DNA of 17,367 bases from JARROD01 sp037384225. GTDB taxonomy: Bacteria; Pseudomonadota; Gammaproteobacteria; Pseudomonadales; Cellvibrionaceae. The DNA lies in contig JARROD010000212.1 in NCBI GenBank assembly GCA_037384225.1, positions 1 through 17,367 on the forward strand, in the 5' to 3' direction. A model generated the notes under the pieces. That model made no database searches. It was given only the letters and a program-made list of their open reading frames with translations, and was not told the origin of the DNA. The number at the start of each line of letters is the position of its first letter. Within the stretch, counting starts at the first letter, position 1. The translations under genes were made by a program, and so were the position numbers. This document shows, piece by piece, positions 6,694-12,797 of the stretch.

Positions 6694-7350
6694 ATGAATT
6701 GTGAAGAAGTTAGAAACCAGATTGATTCCTGGGCGCCGGATACCGGCGAGGCCGGGTTTTGCGCTGAATTTCACGACCATCTTTCCCGTTGTACGCTGTG
6801 CGATGAGTATCTAAAAGACAGGTTATTGCCGCTGCTGGTAAGGTCAGTGTCGAGTGCGCAAATACCGTCGGATATCGAAGACCGGATTATCGCATCGGTC
6901 AGACCGTCGACAACGGATTCGTCCCGGCGCGCGGGACGTTGGGCGGTATCCCTGGCGGCGTCGGTTCTGGTGGCAGTCGCCCTATTGTGGATGCATGTGA
7001 GTCTGCTGCCTGGTGCGGCGCCACAACCACTGAGCACAGTGAGTATTTCTGTCAATGAAGTAAAGGATGTGCAGGTCATGTTTTCCACGCAGTCAGCGCT
7101 GGAGGATGCCAGAGTGCGGATTGGTTTGCCGGACAATGTAACTATCGAGGGTTACCCGGGCGTGCGCAAGTTGACCTGGTTGGCGGACCTCAAGTCCGGC
7201 AATAATATGATTACACTACCGTTACATTTAATGACCCCCAAAGACGGTGTTATTGAAGTTATGATTGAACACGAAGGCGCAACCAAGACCCTGCTTATCT
7301 ACGTCAAAGTGGGCGCAGGTGTTGAAAACAGTGTGGGGGGACACGCGTAG
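6694..7350 (+). CDS. Transmembrane anti-sigma factor with N-terminal zinc-finger (ZAS/zf-HC2) domain
   Basis: I take ATG 6694 rather than the upstream in-frame GTG 6679, because the ZAS domain begins directly with MNCEEV and a GAGG lies nine bases before the ATG. The protein has 218 residues. The zinc motif is H29-x3-C33-x2-C36 with C3 as a fourth ligand; this cytoplasmic domain binds region 2/4 of the partner sigma factor. One transmembrane helix follows (about 83-104, WAVSLAASVLVAVALLWMHV). The 110-residue extracytoplasmic domain has alternating beta-type text ('VKDVQVMFSTQSALEDARVR', 'LPDNVTIEGYPGVRKLTW', 'MIEHEGATKTLLIYVKV') that suggests a beta-sandwich sensor. It is encoded directly behind the sigma gene, its likely partner. 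How the sigma factor is released (proteolysis or conformational change) cannot be seen. Confidence 0.9.
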   Translation: MNCEEVRNQIDSWAPDTGEAGFCAEFHDHLSRCTLCDEYLKDRLLPLLVRSVSSAQIPSDIEDRIIASVRPSTTDSSRRAGRWAVSLAASVLVAVALLWMHVSLLPGAAPQPLSTVSISVNEVKDVQVMFSTQSALEDARVRIGLPDNVTIEGYPGVRKLTWLADLKSGNNMITLPLHLMTPKDGVIEVMIEHEGATKTLLIYVKVGAGVENSVGGHA

Positions 7351-7405
7351 TGGCGGGCGAGGCAAGTTTTAGTTTATCTGGGTTATATTACCGGGACAGT
7401 GATTA

Positions 7406-7864
7406 ATGAATTTAAAACGTTTGTGCAAAACTCTTATGTTTTTATTCTCGATCGCGGGGCTATATGGCTACTGCGCGGCCGCCAGTGCGGACAGTGAAGA
7501 TGAGCTTGATATCAGTATTACTGTGTTTGAACCGGGGGAAGACCCCAATCAGCTCTTTGAGCGTATAGAATTGCCAAGTGATGTTAAGCGACGCGAAACA
7601 GGTTCAGATGCCCCTCAGCAGAAGGGGGGAAAAGCGTATGGGCAGAGCGCCTCGAAAGAGGCGAAAGGCAAAGCAAATAACCAGCGGAAAAAATCCGATA
7701 ATATTGCCTCGCAGGCAGCCGATCAGGCGCGTGAAAAAATTAAGGGTATTGTCGGTGGGAGTGCAGCAGATAAAGCTAAAGACAAGATTCCCGACGATGT
7801 TAAGAAGGCAATTGACAAAGGAAAAACCAAAGGCAAAGACAAAGGCAAAGGTAGAAATCCATAA
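7406..7864 (+). CDS. Small exported protein with a Lys/Gly-rich tail, unknown function
   Basis: This 152-residue protein begins with a signal peptide (about 1-30, cleavage near ASA-D). An acidic segment, 'DSEDELDISITVFEPGEDP', leads to 'FERIELPSDVKRRE'. The remainder (about 60-152) is low-complexity and strongly basic: many Lys, Gly, Ala and Gln residues, ending in repeats of KGK and KDKGKG. The acidic head followed by a basic disordered tail could bind nucleic acid, acidic polysaccharide or LPS after export, but this is inference from charge only. I have seen a similar '-D-DI-I-V-EPGE-P---RI-LP' head in hypothetical proteins of related bacteria, without a function. It follows the anti-sigma gene at 55 bp in the same direction, so it probably belongs to the same operon. 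Family not recognised. Confidence 0.75.
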   Translation: MNLKRLCKTLMFLFSIAGLYGYCAAASADSEDELDISITVFEPGEDPNQLFERIELPSDVKRRETGSDAPQQKGGKAYGQSASKEAKGKANNQRKKSDNIASQAADQAREKIKGIVGGSAADKAKDKIPDDVKKAIDKGKTKGKDKGKGRNP

Positions 7865-8243
7865 TTACGTCCGAATTTATAACCATTTATGCTCCATTTA
7901 TGCTATTGACGGTTCTAGCATCTTTATTGGACTATGGAGGCGGTGCGTAGATCTTTACCCAAATGGACTTTAAAAAAATTACAACACCAAGATTCCTCAA
8001 AAGCATTTCAGTTGTGCGGCACCAACACAGTTACATGACACCGTTCGTGCGTTATTGCCAAATTTGTTGTTGTTGTGTACTCCTACGACTACAGTTACCT
8101 ATGGGGGCGACTTCGCAAACGTTGGGACGGGCTTGTTTCTGGAATCTTATCGGTGTTTTTCAACTTTTTTCATGTTTTCAAGGGAGTGGTTTGCGAAGAT
8201 CGAATTGTGTACCGAGTACTGGTGAAATGATCTGGCTTGGAAT
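7865..8243. other. Intergenic region with an 11-bp tandem duplication and a split open frame
   Basis: About 380 bp separating the small exported protein from the outer-membrane protein. It starts with a perfect tandem duplication of CCATTTATGCT (7883-7904). A frame starting at ATG 7934 (MEAVRRSLPKW...) is open to TGA at 8228-8230 except for one internal TGA near codon 35; its second half looks hydrophobic (DGLVSGILSVFFNFFHVF). I cannot recognise a family in it, and one stop in about 98 codons can be chance, so no gene is called. An overlapping frame starting at 7963 is Cys-rich and lacks protein character. No terminator or promoter stands out. Confidence 0.45.
7883..7904 (+). repeat. Perfect 11-bp tandem duplication
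   Basis: CCATTTATGCT occurs twice head to tail (7883-7893 and 7894-7904), starting 18 bases after the stop codon of the small exported protein. The period of one DNA helix turn would put the two copies on the same face of the helix, as with paired regulator sites, but replication slippage gives the same picture. Confidence 0.7.
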
Positions 8244-9569
8244 ATGTATTGGTTTGAAAAATGTATGGTTTTGCTTGGGGTACGGGGCTTGGCATTGTTG
8301 TTTCTTATCGTTGTGCCGGGGAAGGCCCTCTCAAATGATTTTATGTCGGGTGTGTCGCGATTTAGATTGGGGGATTACCGCAGTGCGTTGCAATATTTTT
8401 TAAAGGCAGAAAAAGCGGGTGATACAAGCGGTCAGTTATTCTTCAATATCGCCTCAACGTATGTAAAGCTCAAGCAGTTTAAAAAAGCAAGCTACTATTA
8501 CAGCCTGTTGGTTGACGACAGCAAATGGGGTGATCTTGCTACCTACAATTTAGCAATTGTTGCCGAGAAAGAAGGTAATACGGATAAAGCCAGTGAGTAT
8601 TACACGCTACTTTCCCGTGAGGCAAAAGTTGAAAAGCTTAGGAAAATAGCAAGTTCAAAACTGCAGAAATTGCCGGCGCCGGAATCCGGTTACTACGCGA
8701 TGGCTTCTGTGGCGATGGGATTCGACGATAACGTTTTGGCTTTTCCCGATGAATTGCAGTCCAGCTCCAGTGCCGTCAGTGACAGCTATTTCGATTATTT
8801 TGCCTATGGAAGTGTCGATATCGGCTCACGACTGTTTGGGGAGCCGGAGTTACAAGGATTTTTATACCGAAGGGAGTATAGCGATTTTGAAAGCTACAAT
8901 CTGTTGGTTGGTAGCCTGGGTCTGCTTTGGGATCACGCCTTTGTCGATTTGTCCGCGTTGGAAGGGGAGTTTTCGACCGGCCTTAGTGTGACATCAGCGT
9001 ATATAGATGGGGATGCGGCCTATAATCAGCTGCAGTTATCGTTTGCCTGGAATAGGGACTTTAACGGTGTGCTTCTCGATTTGGCTTATCTCCCCAGTAT
9101 TTTCGACGGCAGCCGCGAGTTTGTCTACCTCGATGGCGCCGAGCATGTATTGAGTGCATCGGTGCAGTGGTATGCACTGAGTGCCCGGCTGCAATTGCAA
9201 TACGATTTTGAATACAATTCCAGAGAAGATTTACTCTCCGAGGACAGTCGTTTTAGCTATTCCCCGTTGCGCCATATCTACTCGGGTGCGGCGCGTTGGC
9301 CACTCAGCCCCGAATGGAGTCTAACCTCCGAGCTTAGTTACAGTGATAGCCGTTATTCAGGGAAAAATTTATTGATCGACACCGATGGCGTTTCCACAGT
9401 GAAACAGCGACAAGCTCAACAGTTGAAATTAATTCTCAAAACAAATTACGTGATTTCTTCCAGTCTTTCTCTCGAAGCGGCCTATCAATTTACAAATAAT
9501 AATGAGAACTTTGATATTTATACTTACCAAAGAAATGAAGTGAGTTTAGGTGTCGATTATAATTTTTAG
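8244..9569 (+). CDS. TPR-containing outer-membrane beta-barrel protein
   Basis: This protein has 441 residues from ATG 8244; an alternative ATG seven codons later would leave the same signal peptide (VLLGVRGLALLFLIVVPGKA, cleavage after ALS). The N-terminal third (about 32-140) contains TPR-like helices: 'GVSRFRLGDYRSALQYFLKA', 'LFFNIASTYVKLKQFKKASY', 'LATYNLAIVAEKEGNTDKAS'. From about 147 to the end the sequence alternates in beta-barrel fashion with many Tyr, Trp and Phe residues, Asp/Ser-rich loops, and a C-terminal 'EVSLGVDYNF' with the terminal Phe that the BAM machinery recognises. A periplasmic TPR domain joined to a barrel is the layout of surface-lipoprotein assembly (SLAM-type) and polysaccharide-export proteins, but the barrel is shorter than those I know. 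The gene sits in the ECF-sigma block, between a secreted basic protein and a FecR-like lipoprotein. Location is confident; the cargo is unknown. Confidence 0.82.
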   Translation: MYWFEKCMVLLGVRGLALLFLIVVPGKALSNDFMSGVSRFRLGDYRSALQYFLKAEKAGDTSGQLFFNIASTYVKLKQFKKASYYYSLLVDDSKWGDLATYNLAIVAEKEGNTDKASEYYTLLSREAKVEKLRKIASSKLQKLPAPESGYYAMASVAMGFDDNVLAFPDELQSSSSAVSDSYFDYFAYGSVDIGSRLFGEPELQGFLYRREYSDFESYNLLVGSLGLLWDHAFVDLSALEGEFSTGLSVTSAYIDGDAAYNQLQLSFAWNRDFNGVLLDLAYLPSIFDGSREFVYLDGAEHVLSASVQWYALSARLQLQYDFEYNSREDLLSEDSRFSYSPLRHIYSGAARWPLSPEWSLTSELSYSDSRYSGKNLLIDTDGVSTVKQRQAQQLKLILKTNYVISSSLSLEAAYQFTNNNENFDIYTYQRNEVSLGVDYNF

Positions 9570-9722
9570 TCGGCCGCGCGCTACAAAAGTATATTTTAAT
9601 GGCGTACAGGTTTGTGGTGTTGTAAGTTTTTTTGAGATTTAGGTATATACGTATATCTTTTTTACCGCTTTTGTTCGCAGGGTGTAGTTAATATTAATTG
9701 TGTCCTATTCGGTAGCGATACG

Positions 9723-9739
9723 CGTTAATGTGATTAACG
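9723..9739. promoter_or_regulatory. Palindrome with operator-like geometry
   Basis: CGTTAAT (9723-9729) and ATTAACG (9733-9739) are perfect reverse complements with a 3-bp spacer, a 17-bp site typical in size of a dimeric helix-turn-helix repressor or activator site. It lies about 200 bp upstream of the FecR-like lipoprotein start. The regulator is unknown. Confidence 0.35.
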
Positions 9740-9829
9740 GAAAAAATAATTAAATAGCCAAGAAAACAACAAAAAATCGGAAGTTATAAAAATAACGATA
9801 TTACGAAAGATGTGGAAACCCATGCCAAA

Positions 9830-9863
9830 CTTGCGTCCTTTTGAGATCTTGCGTCCTGTTGAG
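9830..9863 (+). repeat. Two 16-bp direct repeats with 18-bp period
   Basis: CTTGCGTCCTTTTGAG (9830-9845) and CTTGCGTCCTGTTGAG (9848-9863) differ at one base and are two bases apart. They end 75 bases before the proposed TTG start of the FecR-like gene. Paired direct repeats in this position often bind a response regulator or an AraC/LysR-type protein. A slippage origin is also possible. Confidence 0.6.
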
Positions 9864-9938
9864 GTAGTTCTTCGAGGGTCGGTGGACACAGTGGTATGAT
9901 TGCAGTTTGGGGAAGGGGTGAAGCAGGGGAGTCATCGA

Positions 9939-10262
9939 TTGAAAATCAGAAAAACCTACAAGCTGGCCTTAATTAGCGCTGGACTCGCTATTTCAGCTTG
10001 CGAGGGAAAGCACAATTACGCGCAAAAGTATTACTATTATACTGAGGCGGGTGAGCAGCGCACGATCAAGCTTCCTGATGGGTCAACGGTGGAGTTGAAC
10101 ACCGACACCCAAATGCACGTCTTATTCGATGACGAGATAAGAAAAGTCATTGTCAGCCGAGGTCAGGCTTTTTTCGATGTTATCGACACTGACAAACGTC
10201 CTTTTGTCGTGGAAGGCGGTACGGGAACGGCAAAGGTCATCAAGGGTGAGGTGCGGCGTTAA
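9939..10262 (+). CDS. Short FecR-domain lipoprotein (TTG start)
   Basis: The frame is open from 9900, but TTG at 9939 is the best start: GGGGAG lies seven bases upstream, and it places a lipoprotein signal peptide exactly at the N-terminus (MKIRKTYKLALISAGLAISA, with C21 as the lipidated cysteine). The upstream GTG (9918) has its Shine-Dalgarno sequence too close. The protein has 107 residues. 'AGEQRTIKLPDGSTVELNTD', then 'RKVIVSRGQAFFDV' and 'KRPFVVEGG' match the first two thirds of a FecR domain (PF04773). The usual 'ALGTxFxV' strand that should follow is missing; instead 'GTAKVIKGEVRR' resembles the domain's last strand, so about 15 residues appear deleted. Classical FecR is an inner-membrane protein with a cytoplasmic anti-sigma arm and about 320 residues; this one has neither arm nor TonB-receptor partner. 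Reduced functional protein or decaying gene are both possible. Confidence 0.7.
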   Translation: MKIRKTYKLALISAGLAISACEGKHNYAQKYYYYTEAGEQRTIKLPDGSTVELNTDTQMHVLFDDEIRKVIVSRGQAFFDVIDTDKRPFVVEGGTGTAKVIKGEVRR

Positions 10263-10306
10263 GTTTCCTTGATATGTCCGAGTGACAGCCCGAAGAAACG
10301 TTATAA

Positions 10307-11032
10307 ATGAAACTTTTTGATAGTCATTGCCATTTCGACTTCGCGGATTTTGATCGCGACCGTGATCTGATTTGGCGCGACTGCCGCCAACTGGGTGTTG
10401 AACAGTTATTGATTCCCGGCGTAAGCCCCAGGTTATGGTCTCGGGTACAGCGAATAGCGGACCGGTTACCGGGTGCGCTCTGGGCGGTGGGGGTTCACCC
10501 CTGGTGGGCGGCGCAATGGTCTGGCGGTGGCGGAGATAAACTTGCAGCAATGGCGGAACCCTTCCTGTCTCAAGGAGGCTGCGTTGCTATTGGTGAATGT
10601 GGGTTGGATGCTGCCATCGGTATTCCGCTACCCCGTCAACAAGCCCTATTTGAATATCATCTGCAACTGGCTTGTGAAAGGCTTTTACCTATTATTGTCC
10701 ATGTAAGAGATACACATCCTCTGACTCTGCAACTGTTGCGGCGTTTCCGCCCGGCGCAGTATTGGAGGTTGGGTTTTTATCTCGGTATCGGTGGCACTAT
10801 TACCTATCCCAGAGCGGCAAAAACCCGCCGCGCCGCCGCCGCCCTACCGCTGAGTGCTCTGTTACTGGAGACGGATGCGCCGGATATGCCGTTGTGCGGA
10901 TTTCAGGGACAGCGCAATTCACCGCTACAACTGCCTCGGGTGGCACAGGCTTTGGCCGGGCTGCGGGGTGTCCCGGTGGATGACATCGCCCGTCAAACCG
11001 TGGAAAATAGCCTGCTGTTGTTTGAGAGATAA
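10307..11032 (+). CDS. yjjV: TatD-family metal-dependent hydrolase (YjjV-like) with internal deletion
   Basis: This is a TIM-barrel metallohydrolase of the TatD/YjjV group (DNase or other phosphodiester and deacylation activities, cytoplasmic). It has 241 residues against about 259 in E. coli YjjV. Visible metal ligands are H7 and H9 (HCHFD), E97 (GECGLD), H132 (IIVHVRD) and D190 (ETDAPDMPL). The C-terminal 'GFQGQRNSP' is normal. Between R145-P149 and Y152-L155 the family's 'GVVHGFSGSLQQAE' segment is absent, about 17-18 residues, in frame; this removes the conserved histidine of the HxFSGS motif and part of a barrel helix. Everything on either side aligns well with my memory of E. coli YjjV. 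The enzyme is therefore probably impaired or altered. It lies 44 bp behind the FecR-like gene and 49 bp before the csd fusion, so it may share their transcript. Confidence 0.9.
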   Translation: MKLFDSHCHFDFADFDRDRDLIWRDCRQLGVEQLLIPGVSPRLWSRVQRIADRLPGALWAVGVHPWWAAQWSGGGGDKLAAMAEPFLSQGGCVAIGECGLDAAIGIPLPRQQALFEYHLQLACERLLPIIVHVRDTHPLTLQLLRRFRPAQYWRLGFYLGIGGTITYPRAAKTRRAAAALPLSALLLETDAPDMPLCGFQGQRNSPLQLPRVAQALAGLRGVPVDDIARQTVENSLLLFER

Positions 11033-11067
11033 TAAGTTTGAGAAATAATGTGTTTAAGAAATAGTAT
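11020..11067 (+). repeat. Three imperfect tandem copies of a 16-bp unit across the tatD stop codon
   Basis: GTTTGAGAGATAATAA (11020-11035), GTTTGAGAAATAATGT (11036-11051) and GTTTAAGAAATAGTAT (11052-11067) stand head to tail. The first copy contains the last codons and stop of the TatD-family gene; the others fill the gap to the csd fusion, whose GTG is 14 bases further on. The copies differ at four or five positions between neighbours, so the duplication is not very recent. Confidence 0.7.
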
Positions 11068-11081
11068 TTGCCGGTGATAGT

Positions 11082-12797
11082 GTGCCTGCCAATTTTGACT
11101 CCGCTGTCTTTAAATCACAGTTTCCACTGTTTTCGCAACCGGAAAATCGCGATCTGGTGTACTTGGATAATGCCGCTACCACTCAAAAGCCACAGGTGGT
11201 GATCGATGCGGTGTGCCGTTTTTACACGACCGTCAACGCCAATGCCCATAGATCGAGTCACCGCCTGGCAAGATCCGCCACAGCGATGCTGGAGCGTACG
11301 CGGCAGAAAGCGGCGCAGTTTCTCGGCGCTGCCAGCGCCGATGAGATTGTCTTTACCCGGGGCACTACGGAAGCGTTGAATCTGCTGGCAAGTTCACTGG
11401 GGCAGTTGTTGCGGCCCGGGGACGAAGTGGTACTGAGCAGCGCCGAACATCACGCCAACCTGGTGCCCTGGCAAATGGCCGCTGAGCGCTTTGATTTAAA
11501 ACTGGTGTATATTCCCCAGCGCAATGGGGTTCCCGCTTTTGAGCGCATCGGCGAATGTCTGACGGAGCGAACCCGGGTGGTGTCGATTACCGCGGCTTCC
11601 AATGTGCTGGGGTTTGTCGTCGACTTCACAGCGGTGCAGCAGACATTGCACAATCGCCCGGTTCACCTGGTGGTTGATGCGGCGCAACTGGCGGCGCACT
11701 GCCCGATAGATGTGGCCGCGCTTGGGTGTGATTTTCTGGTCTGCTCAGCGCACAAGTTTTATGGCCCCAGCGGAGTGGGGTTGTTGTACGGTCGCCGTTC
11801 GCACCTTGAAATGCTGCCGCCCTGGCAGGGTGGTGGTGAGATGATCGAGGATGTAACGCTTAACGCTAGCCACTATGCGCTCGCCCCGCATCGGTTTGAA
11901 GCCGGCACCTCATCCCTGGCGTCCATTGCCGGATTGGAGGCGTGTCTCGATTTCTGGCAGCAGTTGGATCGCGGCGCTCTGCAGGTCTACGAGCGAGATC
12001 TGATTCGCTATCTGCACCGGTGCCTGGAGGCGCAGCCCCGGCTGCGGGTGTTGTCACAGCCGGAAAACAACCTCGGCATTGCGGCGTTTACACCGGCGAG
12101 CGAGAGTGATCTTGCGGCGGCGGACCTGGCCCATTGGCTTGATGAACGGGATATCGCGGTGCGGATCGGACACCTCTGCGCCCAACCTCTGGCACGTGCG
12201 CTGCAAACCGAGGCACTGGTACGCGTGTCGGTGGCGGCTTACAACAGCCGCGGGGACATCGATCGCCTGGTGGAGGCTATTTCGGCGATGCCGGCGGCGG
12301 CCGCCAGCGAGTGGTTGCGCGGGTCGGCCACGCAAGTGGCGGGTGGGGCTGCGACGGATCTGTTTTTGCTGGACGATTTCAGCGGGCTGCATTGTGCCGC
12401 CATCCTAGGGCGTCAGAACCATTGGCAACAGCGCTATAAGGAATTGCTGAAGTGGGGTGATTATATTCACCCGAAACCGGATTTGCGCCAGCCGAATTGG
12501 TTGGTCCGGGGGTGTGAGTCGCCGGCCTGGCTGGCGCACCGGGTTGTGGATAACCGGCATCAGTTTGCCGTTGATAGTGATTCCCGCATTGTCAGGGGCT
12601 TGAGCGTGCTGCTGTTGTCAATGATCAACGACCGCGACACTGAGATATTGCGGGTGCTGGATGTCGAGGCGGAATTCGCCACGCTGGGATTGGACAAGTA
12701 TTTGAGTCCGTCGCGTAGCAACGGTTTTCGGGCGCTTTTGAGAAGAGCCCGGTATTTTGTCGATCGCAGTCAAGGGATATCACACCAGGGCCTTTAA
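11082..12797 (+). CDS. csdA: Cysteine desulfurase fused to SufE/CsdE sulfur acceptor (CsdA-CsdE fusion)
   Basis: The 571-residue product joins two normally separate enzymes. Residues 1-402 are a group II (SufS/CsdA) PLP cysteine desulfurase: 'YLDNAATTQKP', 'SSAEHHANLVPWQ', the PLP lysine K225 in 'SAHKFYGPSG', 'FEAGTSS', and the persulfide cysteine C366 in 'RIGHLCAQP'. After an Ala-rich linker (about 403-420), residues about 424-565 are a complete SufE/CsdE domain: 'WQQRYKELLKWGDYI', the acceptor cysteine C478 in 'LVRGCESPAWL', and 'VRGLSVLLLSMIND'. Sulfur can thus pass from C366 to C478 within one polypeptide or dimer. The start is GTG with GGTGA six bases before it; no other start precedes the domain. 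In E. coli CsdA-CsdE supports TcdA, which is encoded here about 4 kb downstream. The 3' end overlaps ptsP by 18 bp. Confidence 0.95.
   Translation: MPANFDSAVFKSQFPLFSQPENRDLVYLDNAATTQKPQVVIDAVCRFYTTVNANAHRSSHRLARSATAMLERTRQKAAQFLGAASADEIVFTRGTTEALNLLASSLGQLLRPGDEVVLSSAEHHANLVPWQMAAERFDLKLVYIPQRNGVPAFERIGECLTERTRVVSITAASNVLGFVVDFTAVQQTLHNRPVHLVVDAAQLAAHCPIDVAALGCDFLVCSAHKFYGPSGVGLLYGRRSHLEMLPPWQGGGEMIEDVTLNASHYALAPHRFEAGTSSLASIAGLEACLDFWQQLDRGALQVYERDLIRYLHRCLEAQPRLRVLSQPENNLGIAAFTPASESDLAAADLAHWLDERDIAVRIGHLCAQPLARALQTEALVRVSVAAYNSRGDIDRLVEAISAMPAAAASEWLRGSATQVAGGAATDLFLLDDFSGLHCAAILGRQNHWQQRYKELLKWGDYIHPKPDLRQPNWLVRGCESPAWLAHRVVDNRHQFAVDSDSRIVRGLSVLLLSMINDRDTEILRVLDVEAEFATLGLDKYLSPSRSNGFRALLRRARYFVDRSQGISHQGL

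Larger units (their letters stand above)
9570..9938. other. AT-rich regulatory-looking intergenic region before the FecR-like gene
   Basis: About 370 bp, no gene. It contains a self-complementary ATATACGTATAT core (about 9643-9654), the CGTTAAT-gtg-ATTAACG palindrome (9723-9739), and two 16-bp direct repeats (9830-9863), the last two listed separately. This concentration of operator-like symmetry suggests that the lipoprotein gene has its own regulated promoter rather than simply following the barrel gene. I could not settle on a -10/-35 pair. Confidence 0.5.

Noticed and set aside
7865..8243. Cyclic-di-GMP or other known riboswitch in the leader of the barrel gene
   Set aside because: I looked for conserved riboswitch core sequences and found none; a covariance-model search would be needed to exclude a divergent one.
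7963..8403. A 146-codon rightward open frame overlapping the start of the TPR-barrel gene
   Set aside because: It is extremely rich in Cys and Trp, overlaps a well-supported gene in another frame, and has no recognisable domain.
9814..9838. ECF-type promoter (GGAAAC followed by CGTCC) before the FecR-like gene
   Set aside because: The spacing is only 14 bases, shorter than usual for ECF promoters, and the CGTCC belongs to the direct repeat.
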